In this document: piece by piece, positions 1 to 7,894 of the stretch
Numbering within the stretch: position 1 is the first letter of the stretch
Layout of the letters: each line of letters opens with the position of its first letter
Assembly: GCA_013285905.1 (NCBI GenBank)
Contig: JABDGU010000014.1
Coordinates: forward strand, 1 to 47,597
Direction: 5' to 3'
Length of the DNA stretch: 47,597 nt
Source of the DNA: Bacteroidota bacterium
Lineage (GTDB): Bacteria; Bacteroidota; Bacteroidia; Chitinophagales; Chitinophagaceae
Position numbers and translations under genes: made by a program
Notes under the pieces: model-generated
What the model was told of the DNA's origin: nothing
The model's input: only the letters and a program-made list of their open reading frames with translations
The model's database searches: none

Positions 1-1
1 A

Positions 2-778
2 TGGATGCTAACGCCTCCTTCAACAACTCACGGATACCTTTACCCGGCAGCAAATCTTGTAGAAAAGTACTCAGATGGCTCTTTCGTTTATGTAAAAATG
101 ACACCGGATTCGAATTATCTTGTTGGCTATCTGGACACAGTAAATAATTACAACATCCACTATCCCAACTCGGTATTATTTGCGGTACGCCCTATTACAT
201 TCGGAAATATTGCTATAGACAGCTTCTCTACCACTTTCGTATCAGGTAGCACCAGTTATACCGGTGCGGGTTTGTGTACAATAAGAGCTGATGCCTATGG
301 AACACTGATACTCCCCAACGGAATCTATAACAATGTACTCAGGATTAAAATAACACAGGCGCAAACAGACACAATACCTTCGGGGCCAACAATTCTTAGC
401 ACTACAACAATAAGCTATGTATGGTTCGATAACTCCCACACCTCAGCACTGTTAAAAATAGATTCCACCATTTCAGGGGGTAATATTACAGCGGCAGTAG
501 AATATTTAATTGACGAGTCGACGGGTGTAGCAGAACAAACAATTACGCAAAGCGGCTTTATGCTCTATCCCAACCCTTCAGATGGCCAGTTCAAATTTTC
601 CACAGCAGACAGGGGCCTGTTAACTATCTGCAACACCTTGGGCCAGCTAATTGAATCAATTTCGATAACAGAAAATGAAATTTCCATATCCACGGCCGGC
701 TTGACCTCAGGCATTTATTATGCTACTTTCCAGACCGAAAAATATAAGCAAAGCTCAAAATTAGTAGTGCAGCATTGA
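2..778 (+). CDS. C-terminal part of a T9SS-secreted protein (5' end outside window)
   Basis: The reading frame is open from the window edge, so the start codon lies upstream and only about 258 residues are visible. The visible part is Ser/Thr/Asn-rich beta-type sequence with no catalytic motif I recognise. The last ~75 residues form a type A T9SS sorting domain: a YPNPSDG motif, then short beta strands, a TAGLTSGIYYATF segment and a final KLVV. This domain directs cargo through the type IX secretion system of Bacteroidota to the cell surface, where it is cleaved off. It ends 10 bp before a strong hairpin shared with the convergent gene. The family of the main domain cannot be named from this fragment. 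Confidence 0.85.
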   Translation, partial: WMLTPPSTTHGYLYPAANLVEKYSDGSFVYVKMTPDSNYLVGYLDTVNNYNIHYPNSVLFAVRPITFGNIAIDSFSTTFVSGSTSYTGAGLCTIRADAYGTLILPNGIYNNVLRIKITQAQTDTIPSGPTILSTTTISYVWFDNSHTSALLKIDSTISGGNITAAVEYLIDESTGVAEQTITQSGFMLYPNPSDGQFKFSTADRGLLTICNTLGQLIESISITENEISISTAGLTSGIYYATFQTEKYKQSSKLVVQH

Positions 779-788
779 TCTGAAAAAC

Positions 789-818
789 AAAAGCCATGAG
801 ATAGCTCTCATGGCTTTT
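789..818. terminator. Bidirectional intrinsic terminator
   Basis: A perfect 13-bp stem (789-801 with 806-818) closes a 4-nt TAGC loop. It has A residues on the left and T residues on the right, so it can work in both directions. It lies between two convergent genes, the T9SS protein on + and the small membrane protein on -. Confidence 0.85.
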
Positions 819-822
819 GCTA

Positions 823-1185
823 TTATGCTGACTTTCTGCAATTATATAGACCCTCAGCATCTACGGGCATTTGCCAATGCCCTTTATAACAATGCCAGTT
901 TGCCTTAAATTTTTCTTTTTCTTCTTCGGTCATGCTGGCCCATTTTCTCCACATCTGCATTTTCCAGTGGTGCCCGCCCCAGTTCCGCCTGCCCTTGAAC
1001 CCGCCAAACAATATCTTCGACAATACTAATACCCCCATGGCCTGGAAGAACGTAATAGTGCTCACGTGCAAGACAATAGGCAATATGCCATTCCATAATA
1101 ACATTACTATGCCGCTAAGGGCAAAAAGTACAGCGGTGCCAAATAATATAAAAAGGGGCACTTTCCTTATCCAATATTTTTTCAT
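823..1185 (-). CDS. Small two-helix membrane protein, conserved hypothetical
   Basis: 120 residues. The N-terminus is basic (MKKYWIRKV) and is followed by two hydrophobic helices, about residues 9-31 and 42-60. The C-terminal half is soluble and rich in Trp, His and Lys (a GRRNWGGHHW segment, then WRKWASMTEEEKEKF). Small proteins of this layout are common in Bacteroidota, often beside an ECF sigma factor; no sigma factor gene is seen here. It is probably an inner-membrane protein with a cytoplasmic tail. Function unknown. It converges on the preceding gene with the shared terminator in between. Confidence 0.75.
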   Translation of the reverse strand: MKKYWIRKVPLFILFGTAVLFALSGIVMLLWNGILPIVLHVSTITFFQAMGVLVLSKILFGGFKGRRNWGGHHWKMQMWRKWASMTEEEKEKFKANWHCYKGHWQMPVDAEGLYNCRKSA

Positions 1186-1377
1186 GTTTTAATTATTTTT
1201 TATCAAAGCTACATAACAGCGTAAAGCTATAATAATGCTTTTCGGTTATGATGGGACTGGAGTAGGTGAATGAAAGGAATTTAACGGTGAAAAAGCAAAA
1301 TGTTAAATTGTTTATTGTTTCATGGCTGTTTAACTTTTGGGCACTACCTTAGTCTTAAAATAATAAAATCATATAGG

Positions 1378-2133
1378 ATGAGTAAGCATTTGGCATTCCT
1401 GATCGTCGTAATAAGTTTGTTCATGGTGTCCTGTTTTAAGGAAAACATAGGTCCCCAAGGCCCGGCCGGCCCATTATTTGTCGGCACTATTAGGGGGCAT
1501 GTTTGGTTGTATGATCAATACGGAACACGCATGGATACAGGACTTGCAAATGCCCAGGTAACACTTACCAACGGTGTTTTAGATACCGTAGTGCCCACAG
1601 ATGCAAGCGGGGCATTTACCTTCCCTAATATCACCACCGGCAATTATACTATTACAGCACATGTCTTAACTAATGGATATGGCGACACCCAGCTTCCTGA
1701 CTTCCAATATCTAAGTGGCACCCTGAATAAGGATGTAAAGATGTCTGTTATACCGAATTTCTGGCCCGATAGTGTAACAGCTATTCAATCAGCTGCTACA
1801 CCTAATGACTCTTTAGTAATATATTTTACCGCCGATACGCATGCGAGGAGCTATATTATTTTTATAAACAGTTCTGCTACGATAAATGGTACAGTTACAG
1901 GCTACTTACTGAGTTATGTAAAGAATTTACCTGCCAATCAAACTAAGGCTACAGTACTGATACCCGCCAGCGACTTGCATGATGTAGGTATTAACACAGG
2001 GGCAACAGCTTATTACGCAGTTTATGGCTACCCGGTAGCCAATGCTTCCCCTTACGAAGACATCAGCACCGGGAAGAATATTTATACTGCTTTGAGCCCG
2101 GTAGCAGTTTATGCAAATGCAGTAGCTCCATGA
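1378..2133 (+). CDS. Lipoprotein with collagen-like motif and carboxypeptidase-regulatory-like domain
   Basis: I place the start at 1378, giving 251 residues, because a clear lipoprotein signal begins there: MSKHLAFLIVV..., lipobox MVSC with the acylated Cys near residue 19. The longer frame from 1300 adds 26 residues that look non-coding. After the Cys comes a short collagen-like stretch (IGPQGPAGP). About residues 40-120 then form a beta-sandwich of the carboxypeptidase regulatory / CnaB-like type (ANAQVTLTNG, GAFTFPNITTGNYTITA). The rest is unassigned and beta-rich. The protein is probably anchored in the outer membrane. Function unknown. No operon partner is seen. Confidence 0.75.
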   Translation: MSKHLAFLIVVISLFMVSCFKENIGPQGPAGPLFVGTIRGHVWLYDQYGTRMDTGLANAQVTLTNGVLDTVVPTDASGAFTFPNITTGNYTITAHVLTNGYGDTQLPDFQYLSGTLNKDVKMSVIPNFWPDSVTAIQSAATPNDSLVIYFTADTHARSYIIFINSSATINGTVTGYLLSYVKNLPANQTKATVLIPASDLHDVGINTGATAYYAVYGYPVANASPYEDISTGKNIYTALSPVAVYANAVAP

Positions 2134-2219
2134 TAAGTACAATTCAGTTTAAAAGAACTTACTATTTGGGTTAAGACTATAAACGCCCCGACCAACGGGC
2201 TCGTTTGTCATTATATTTT

Positions 2220-2909
2220 TTATTGTTTATAAAAAGTACACTCATTGAATGGGAAATCAATTATACATAATTCATCTTTTGAAATTGATTTAATTTTTAG
2301 CACAGTCCCAGTGTTTTCGTCATAAAGGCTGATAGTCCCTTCTATTAAAAGCCATTTACCAAATAACAAAAGTTCATTACCATAATAAAAACTAAACATA
2401 TCATTTTTGAAACAAAATAAATAACCTCTGTCTTCGACATTAGATGCAATTGGGTTGAATCCATCATCACTATAATCACCCATTGGACTAATATTAATAG
2501 CTTTTTTATCACATTCGCATTTATGAAACTGTGAACGTGAATAGGAAAATTGTTTTTTCTCCCCCTCATTTATTGCTTGTACCCTGAAAGTATCAGCCAC
2601 CATAGATTCGAAAAATTTTATTGGGATCAAAGTACTATCTCCCTTTTTAAAAGAGAATATATAACTTGAATTATCGTCTTTCATTTCAATTATCGTGCCT
2701 TTCTGAATATAGTGACCAGACATTATAAGTTCATCCCCGCTCATATCGTGATAAAAACAACTCGAGTAGAGAACAAAAGATGAATCGTTTATTAAAAATA
2801 GTTTAGGGAAACACGGCTTCCCAACAGTAAATGATTCATACTTTTGAAATTGAGCTAATGCACCATAGCTCAAAAGAAAATATACAAAAAACAGGAAATG
2901 TCTTTTCAT
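2220..2909 (-). CDS. Small secreted protein, unknown family
   Basis: 229 residues. It begins with a signal peptide (MKRHFLFFVYFLLSYGALAQ), giving a predicted mature start after AQ. The mature part has no motif I recognise. It contains aromatic-rich beta strands, and the pattern FSFKKGDSTLIPIKFF has a related-looking later segment (FCFKNDMFSFYYGNELLLFGKW), which suggests two copies of a small beta domain. The gene lies 10 bp downstream of an HExxH protein on the same strand and is probably co-transcribed with it. It is AT-rich compared with the radA side. An inhibitor or immunity role for the neighbour is possible but not shown. Confidence 0.7.
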   Translation of the reverse strand: MKRHFLFFVYFLLSYGALAQFQKYESFTVGKPCFPKLFLINDSSFVLYSSCFYHDMSGDELIMSGHYIQKGTIIEMKDDNSSYIFSFKKGDSTLIPIKFFESMVADTFRVQAINEGEKKQFSYSRSQFHKCECDKKAINISPMGDYSDDGFNPIASNVEDRGYLFCFKNDMFSFYYGNELLLFGKWLLIEGTISLYDENTGTVLKIKSISKDELCIIDFPFNECTFYKQ

Positions 2910-2919
2910 TAGCTATTTA

Positions 2920-3744
2920 TCATTTTAGCCATGGGGGCTCGAAATATAATGGGGCATATATTTTTAAATTACCATAGTAATAGTCTTTAATTTTATTTGA
3001 GCCTGGCCAATACCAAATACTTTTATAATACTTTAATTCAATCCGGTAAGCAGCACCTTCTGATTGCTTTTGCGTTGTTCGGTTCCATTTCAAATTGTTC
3101 TTAAAAGCCATGTGTATGTCATATGCATGGGTCATTTCATGCACCAGCAGGCCGTTAAATTCTTGCTGATTGAAATTATCTATCACATAAGGAGAAAAAT
3201 AGGTAAAGCCTTTATCTGGGAAAAATCTATCATTCATTGTTGTTGCATAGGCATATTCCAGATTGGGAGCTATAAATAGTCCATTTTTTGCTAAACCATA
3301 TCTATCAGGCACTTTAGCAGAATGCCCTGATGAATATTCACTGACATCATCTATAAATGGAGGCCTGCCTTCCCATCTGTTCTGTTCATGATTTACGAAA
3401 GCATTTCTACTATCCTCATTATTATATTTATTTGCTCGTTTTATGCCCTCCCGATACTCCTCTTCAGTGGCATGCCCGGGTGCTGTTGGAGTGAATAGAG
3501 AAATTATCGCCCCCCTGCTAAAGCCGGCTTTGCCAACAAGCAATCGCGCGCTGTCATTCAAGTTCAATTGCTTGGAACCGGAAAAATAATCAGTATCAGG
3601 CACAACAATATTATTTGCAGCCACATTTGCAGAGGCCGCATTGCCTTGCAAAGTCCATGATAAAGTTGGAACGAAAGGGGAAAATGGTAGTAGCAATAAA
3701 AATACCCCGGCAAGAAATTGATGTGCCTCAGCACTTGCTTTCAT
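2920..3744 (-). CDS. Putative zincin metallopeptidase-like protein (HExxH)
   Basis: 274 residues. A hydrophobic stretch at about residues 10-30 could be a signal or membrane anchor. The key motif is HEMTH at residues 202-206, preceded by hydrophobic residues (NGLLV) and followed 23 residues later by Glu229 in SEGAAYRIE. This is the arrangement of a gluzincin-like zinc site: two His ligands, a catalytic Glu and a downstream Glu ligand. An HExxH helix followed by an E-x-A-Y-x-x-E helix also occurs in metallopeptidase domains of bacterial toxins. Co-directional with the small secreted protein 10 bp downstream. The peptidase assignment is inference from the motif; the substrate is unknown. Confidence 0.6.
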   Translation of the reverse strand: MKASAEAHQFLAGVFLLLLPFSPFVPTLSWTLQGNAASANVAANNIVVPDTDYFSGSKQLNLNDSARLLVGKAGFSRGAIISLFTPTAPGHATEEEYREGIKRANKYNNEDSRNAFVNHEQNRWEGRPPFIDDVSEYSSGHSAKVPDRYGLAKNGLFIAPNLEYAYATTMNDRFFPDKGFTYFSPYVIDNFNQQEFNGLLVHEMTHAYDIHMAFKNNLKWNRTTQKQSEGAAYRIELKYYKSIWYWPGSNKIKDYYYGNLKIYAPLYFEPPWLK

Positions 3745-3876
3745 AATAAATGTTTAACCCTAATTTAGTTAAAGAAATTAATCTCCAGTTCGGGATTCCG
3801 AAGTGTATATAGAACTCAAAGATATAATGCCTTTTTGTAAAAGGGTTAATATATTGAGACATTGAACTATTGCGAA

Positions 3877-5253
3877 TTAAAACAGCACCTTATACACATC
3901 CTCCACCTTGTTCACGGTGCGGATATCTATTTTATAGTTTTTCTTGTCAAGGCCTTTTGCATTCGCTTTGGGTATAAATATAACATCCATGCCCAGCTTG
4001 TCGGCCTCAGCTATGCGCTGGTCTATACGGTTCACCGCGCGTATCTCTCCGCTCAGGCCTATCTCGCCTACCAGGCATATATTAGATGGTAATGCTTTAT
4101 CCTCGAAAGAAGAAAGGAGGGAGCATACCACAGCAAGTTCTATGGAGGGGTCCTCAATTTTCAAGCCACCTGCAATATTTACAAATACGTCTTTGGCCCC
4201 GAAGTGGAAACCACCGCGTTTTTCCAGCACGGCAAGTAATAATTGCAGGCGCCTCGGGTCCAGGCCGCTTACCGTGCGTTGCGGTGTGCCATATACTGCT
4301 GTTGTTACCAATGCCTGCACTTCTATCATCAGTGGCCTCATGCCTTCCATAGTGGCGGCAATGGCTATGCCCGACAGGGCTTCCTCGTGTTGGGATAATA
4401 ATATTTCAGACGGGTTGCTTACTGCCCTCATGCCCTGGGCTACCATTTCATATATGCCCAACTCCGATGTAGAACCAAAACGGTTTTTCAAAGTGCGGAT
4501 GATGCGGTAAGCATAATGGCGGTCGCCCTCGAATTGCAGCACAGTATCAACCATGTGTTCCAATACCTTGGGCCCGGCTATAGAACCCTCTTTGGTGATG
4601 TGACCGATGATGCAAACCGGCACATTGGTTGCTTTGGCAAAGCGTTGCAGCTCTGCCGCGCACTCCCGCACCTGCGATACAGAGCCCGCCGCTGACTCTA
4701 CATAAGATGACTCCATGGTTTGTATGGAATCTATAATGACCAATTGAGGCCTTACTTTTTTAATTTCCTGGAAGAGGGTATTGGTATCGGTAGCTGTAAG
4801 CAAATAAAGTTCGTTGTTCTTAATACCTATACGGTCTGCACGGAGTTTCACCTGCTGGGAACTTTCCTCACCAGAAACATAGAGTATCCTTATGTTCTTC
4901 CATTGTAAAGCAACCTGCAGAAAGAGGGTTGACTTACCAATGCCCGGCTCACCCGCCACGAGTATAACAGAGCCGGGCACCATGCCACCACCTAATACAC
5001 GGTTCAGTTCGCTATCTGGTGTTTGCATACGCTGCTCATCCTGCACTATCACCTCATCTATCTTATGGGCCTTGCGTTTTTCTTTACCACCGTCCTCATC
5101 CCAGTTCACTACTTCGGCCTTGCCTGTGTCTTCACGTTGTATCACTTCTTCCACCAAAGAATTCCATGTGCCGCACGATGGGCACTTACCCGTCCACTTC
5201 GGAGTTTCAAGTCCGCACTGCTGACAAAAGAATGCTGTTTTTGTTTTGGCCAT
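3877..5253 (-). CDS. radA: DNA repair protein RadA
   Basis: 458 residues from the ATG at 5253; the longer frame from 5292 adds a hydrophobic run not found in the family. RadA is a RecA-related ATPase that helps branch migration and processing of recombination intermediates. Seen in order: a C4 zinc finger (C10, C13, C24, C27; QQCGLETPKWTGKCPSCG), a Walker A motif GEPGIGKST, the Walker B region LVIIDSIQTM, the RadA signature KNRFG and a C-terminal Lon-protease-like domain. Length is normal. A hairpin followed by a T run lies 34 bp upstream in the leader (5287-5312), with a candidate -7 box at 5346-5353. Confidence 0.97.
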   Translation of the reverse strand: MAKTKTAFFCQQCGLETPKWTGKCPSCGTWNSLVEEVIQREDTGKAEVVNWDEDGGKEKRKAHKIDEVIVQDEQRMQTPDSELNRVLGGGMVPGSVILVAGEPGIGKSTLFLQVALQWKNIRILYVSGEESSQQVKLRADRIGIKNNELYLLTATDTNTLFQEIKKVRPQLVIIDSIQTMESSYVESAAGSVSQVRECAAELQRFAKATNVPVCIIGHITKEGSIAGPKVLEHMVDTVLQFEGDRHYAYRIIRTLKNRFGSTSELGIYEMVAQGMRAVSNPSEILLSQHEEALSGIAIAATMEGMRPLMIEVQALVTTAVYGTPQRTVSGLDPRRLQLLLAVLEKRGGFHFGAKDVFVNIAGGLKIEDPSIELAVVCSLLSSFEDKALPSNICLVGEIGLSGEIRAVNRIDQRIAEADKLGMDVIFIPKANAKGLDKKNYKIDIRTVNKVEDVYKVLF

Positions 5254-5286
5254 AAAGAAGATTAAAGATAGCGCTAAAAAGAAAAA

Positions 5287-5312
5287 AGCCATCCCGAGTA
5301 TTCGGGACGGCT
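5287..5312 (-). terminator. Hairpin with T run upstream of radA
   Basis: The stem pairs 5287-5290 with 5309-5312 and 5292-5297 with 5302-5307, with one mismatch and a GTAT loop. Read on the minus strand it is followed by six T residues, so it has the form of an intrinsic terminator for leftward transcription. It sits between the DUF3109 gene and radA and may end the former. Because a -7-like box lies just upstream of it, it could also act as a leader attenuator of radA. Confidence 0.6.
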
Positions 5313-5345
5313 TACTTACTAACCCATTAAATTCACAACTTGTTA

Positions 5346-5353
5346 CAAATGTA
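5346..5353 (-). promoter_or_regulatory. Candidate -7 box, radA promoter
   Basis: On the minus strand this reads TACATTTG, an exact match to the Bacteroidota sigma-A -7 consensus TAnnTTTG. No clear TTG -33 element is visible upstream. If used, transcription would start about 80 bp before the radA ATG and pass through the 5287-5312 hairpin. Confidence 0.4.
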
Positions 5354-5596
5354 GGTAAGTAGAACCGAGGAAAAAAACGGAAATTCCTTTGCCCGAATTG
5401 ATTTTTTAGATATAGTGTTTATTCGTATTAATTTTTCTGTTTTATAGATTGACAGTCAATAGATTAAGTCAAATTTTAGCATTTAAAATGTGAATATCTT
5501 CCTCAAAATAAACCCAAAGTTTATAAAAAGATAACATTTTATAAAACAAATAAAATAATATAATTATTTTAAAATACGATTAGTTTTAACTGGTTT
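5354..5596. other. AT-rich intergenic stretch without a gene
   Basis: This part of the 343-bp gap between radA and the DUF3109 gene is very AT-rich, especially 5400-5590. I see no open frame, RNA gene or clear repeat. Confidence 0.5.
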
Positions 5597-6175
5597 TCAG
5601 GATTCATCCTTCATTTTCTTAGCCACGGCTTCCAGGGTTCTATAAAAGCCCGTTCCGTACTTGCGGGTAAGCGAATCTTTGAGGAAAATATAAACAGGAA
5701 CCTTTAATTGTTTGCCCAATTTGCAGGCGGGTTTGCAAAGTGTGGGTCTCGGGTCATAATTCACCATTTCAAAACCATCGGTCTCTTTAATACGGATGGG
5801 GAATAAATGGCAGGATATCGGTTTTTGAAAATCTACAACTCCTTCTTTCCAGGCTTTTTCTATTCCACATTTCACAATGCCCAACTCATCAGTATAACCA
5901 TAAGCGCAAATACCACCATTAATGGTTGGGGTTACATAGCCAAACTCAGGATCGGTGGTATGGGTGCCTTGCTTATCTATCTCTTTAATATATTCTTTAG
6001 ACAGGTAGGGATTTACTTTGGGATAGATGCGGGCAAGTATTTTTGTTTCCTCTTTTGTCAGCGGCGCCCCGCAGTCACCATCCACACAGCAGCCTCCTTT
6101 GCATTTGTTGAGGTCGCATACAAATTGTTCTTCCACTATCTCATCACTCAACAATACATTGTCAATGGCGATCAT
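5597..6175 (-). CDS. DUF3109 family protein
   Basis: 192 residues, the usual length. The family hallmark is an N-terminal Cys-rich segment (CDLNKCKGGCCVDGDCGAPL), with further conserved cysteines in GGICAYGY, VKCGIEKAW, ISCHLFPI and LCKPACKLG. The cysteine pattern is related to YkgJ-type zinc/iron-chelating domains, so a metal-binding role is likely, but the biochemical function is not established. The protein is cytoplasmic, with no signal peptide. It is transcribed in the same direction as the CBS gene upstream, separated by a REP-like cluster. Confidence 0.9.
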   Translation of the reverse strand: MIAIDNVLLSDEIVEEQFVCDLNKCKGGCCVDGDCGAPLTKEETKILARIYPKVNPYLSKEYIKEIDKQGTHTTDPEFGYVTPTINGGICAYGYTDELGIVKCGIEKAWKEGVVDFQKPISCHLFPIRIKETDGFEMVNYDPRPTLCKPACKLGKQLKVPVYIFLKDSLTRKYGTGFYRTLEAVAKKMKDES

Positions 6176-6264
6176 AAATTATAGCAAACATTTAAAGGGC
6201 AAATATACTATTTTGAAATGTGCTTTATCATCTTTAAAGCCAATGTTATTTAGTTGAGGGAAAA

Positions 6265-6461
6265 GTCCGAAGGACTGGTATGATTATAATAAAAAAACAA
6301 ATAAAAACAGACGCAAACCCCAACGGGGTGGTATTATTTAATGGCATACGATCCTTTGTTGAGTGTCATTAATTATTGGCGGACTCACACTATGTCACCC
6401 CTATGGGGTTTAATTGTGTAATGCTAATCGCTTTTTCTATAATTATATCATCCCTTCGGGA
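6265..6461. repeat. Cluster of four REP-like palindromic units
   Basis: Four short palindromes lie in the gap between two minus-strand genes: 6265-6275 (GTCC-GAA-GGAC), 6318-6328 (CCCC-AAC-GGGG), 6398-6408 (CCCC-TAT-GGGG) and 6451-6461 (TCCC-TTC-GGGA). The first two are followed on + by related tails (TGGTATGATTATAAT and TGGTATTATTTAATG). The last two carry the same kind of tail on the minus strand. The array is therefore two units facing two inverted units. Such elements are common in Bacteroidota intergenic DNA. Confidence 0.75.
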
Positions 6462-6482
6462 TTAAATATTAAAGGATCAGTA

Positions 6483-7145
6483 TCACATATTAATATAAGT
6501 CATCAGCAGGTTGAACCTGTCCTGTACATTTTCGTCCTGGGCGGTTTCGCCATATACCTCTTTTACTTTATAGTTGTGGCGTTCCATTGCAGCTACTACG
6601 CCCTGCAGGTCGCTGCGGTTTGTTTTTATGGTCAGCTCCAGCATACCTGTTTCGGGTATGGTGCGCAATTGGGTATTGGTAATGCCTACATCTTCGTTTT
6701 CGCAGATGCGGGCAATTTCGTACAATGAATAATCGCGTGGGGCAATTTCTACCACCATGATAGCACCGGCCAATTGTATGCCTCCGTTCTCCACCATAAA
6801 ACCCGACAGGCCTTCGCTTTTTATGGCGCCTAAATAATTATTGTCATTATCAACAACCGGCACAATTGACAGGTTCTGAACATGCGCCACCCGCAATGCC
6901 TCATAAGGGTGGCCTTTTGCAAAAATGGCAGGTTTGTATGTCAGAAAATTGGCAAGGATAAGGGGAGAACCCGGTTCATCCCAATCTAAAAGGTCGTTTT
7001 CCCTCACAAGGGCCATATACTTCTCATCAGAAACGAGTGGTAAAGCGTCCAGGCCATTGTCTTCCATCATCTGAAGGGCCTGGCTGCCGGTGTCTGTAAG
7101 TGATAAAACGGGTATTACGGGAGAGATCAATTTTTCTATTAACAT
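6483..7145 (-). CDS. CBS-domain protein
   Basis: 220 residues, cytoplasmic. Two CBS motifs fill about residues 1-125 (ALQMMEDNGLDALPLVSDEKYMALV, then EALRVAHVQNLSIVPVVDNDNNYLGAI). A C-terminal region of about 75 residues has an ACT-like beta-alpha-beta pattern (GMLELTIKTN followed by a helix). CBS pairs usually bind adenine nucleotides and act as regulatory modules. No partner enzyme gene is adjacent, so the target is unknown. The gene is flanked by REP clusters on both sides. Confident about the domain, not about the role. Confidence 0.88.
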   Translation of the reverse strand: MLIEKLISPVIPVLSLTDTGSQALQMMEDNGLDALPLVSDEKYMALVRENDLLDWDEPGSPLILANFLTYKPAIFAKGHPYEALRVAHVQNLSIVPVVDNDNNYLGAIKSEGLSGFMVENGGIQLAGAIMVVEIAPRDYSLYEIARICENEDVGITNTQLRTIPETGMLELTIKTNRSDLQGVVAAMERHNYKVKEVYGETAQDENVQDRFNLLMTYINM

Positions 7146-7338
7146 ATATTCAGCTATTCTATTGCTGCTTAATAATACTAATGCAAATTACGCACCAATT
7201 TACATTGCATCGGCTTAAAACAGTACATTTTTACAAAATAATGATAATAGGTGATTTAGTTTCCCGCAGATACCCGCTGAGAAAAAGAAATATAGTTAAA
7301 GAATGGTCTCTTGTAGATACTCGCAGACTTTCATGCGC

Positions 7339-7364
7339 CGTTGTTGGTCGCCTGACCAACAACG
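7339..7364. repeat. Palindromic repeat, TTGTTGGTC family
   Basis: An 11-bp perfect stem (7339-7349 with 7354-7364) closes a GCCT loop. The same palindrome recurs at 42558-42579 with loop AGGC, the reverse complement, so that copy is inverted. Confidence 0.8.
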
Positions 7365-7409
7365 ACTCTACTGGCAATTGCCCTAACCTTTACGACGTGT
7401 TGCCTTTTT

Positions 7410-7474
7410 CCCGTCAGCAACGCTGCAAGCGGTCAGACGGGTTAATAACAATAGCCCTGACCTTTAGGTCGGGG
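7410..7474. repeat. Two palindromes: CCCGTC/GACGGG and CCTGACCTTTAGGTCGGGG
   Basis: CCCGTC (7410-7415) pairs with GACGGG (7436-7441). Next to it, 7455-7474 is an imperfect copy of the palindrome CCCCGACCTTTAGGTCGGGG, which recurs at 42406-42425 and, with changed centres, at 42520-42539 and 42598-42614. A CGGCTTTAGCC motif follows near 7494. Confidence 0.75.
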
Positions 7475-7581
7475 ATGCCATAATACTATATATCGGCTTT
7501 AGCCTAAATTTCCCCACTGGTTCAAGTTTGCCGCCAAGCATTGTGTATTGCGAACTTGGACCCATTTCCCACGCGGTATAG

Positions 7582-7618
7582 CTCCTCCTTCTCATTTGGA
7601 GAGGGCCGGGGTGAGGCC
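7582..7618. repeat. REP-like element, GGAGAGGGCCGGGGTGAGG family
   Basis: A TCTCATTTGGAGAGGG palindrome is followed by a G-rich tail. The 19-nt core at 7598-7616 matches exactly the reverse complement of a copy inside nuoL (45466-45484). A third copy lies at 13111-13142. Confidence 0.8.
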
Positions 7619-7767
7619 CCCACTCGCAACAAAATGTATTTTACTAATCTTAATGCATTAAATTTCCCAATAATAACATCCTCAAAAAACACACCTCAAA
7701 AAACCCTCAGGTCGGCGCATATATAGTTCACTGATTAATAATTATTTACAACGAAAATATTTTCTGT

Positions 7768-7811
7768 CATACGGCAGTTTCACACGTGCCATACGGCAGT
7801 TTTACACGTGG
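7768..7811. repeat. Tandem pair of 22-bp repeats
   Basis: Units 7768-7789 and 7790-7811 abut and differ at two positions. Each has CATACGGCAGTTT followed by the palindrome CACGTG. They lie about 85-130 bp upstream of the 7895 start codon and could be a paired operator or simply a repeat. Confidence 0.7.
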
Positions 7812-7894
7812 CATAGAACTTCGATTTGGAGCATTTTACTTCTCTGCAGACCTTTGCAGCAAATTTAATGATTCAACAAAAAAACGCTGTCAAA

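Larger units (their letters stand above)
7146..7767. other. Gene-free stretch filled with palindromic repeats
   Basis: This region separates the CBS gene from the 7895-8605 gene. It contains palindromes of several families, listed separately (7339-7364, 7410-7441, 7455-7474, 7582-7618). Short frames in it have no protein-like features. It marks the left border of the accessory stretch. Confidence 0.7.

Noticed and set aside
3944-4510. 188-codon frame antisense to radA
   Set aside because: radA carries all family motifs on the minus strand; this + strand frame is a by-product of its codon use.
6265-6461. Inverted repeats as ends of an insertion sequence
   Set aside because: The enclosed DNA is under 200 bp, holds no transposase frame and consists only of the repeat units themselves.
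7339-7811. Series of palindromes and tandem units as a possible CRISPR array
   Set aside because: The palindromes belong to different families, spacing is irregular, no repeat-spacer order exists and no cas gene is nearby.
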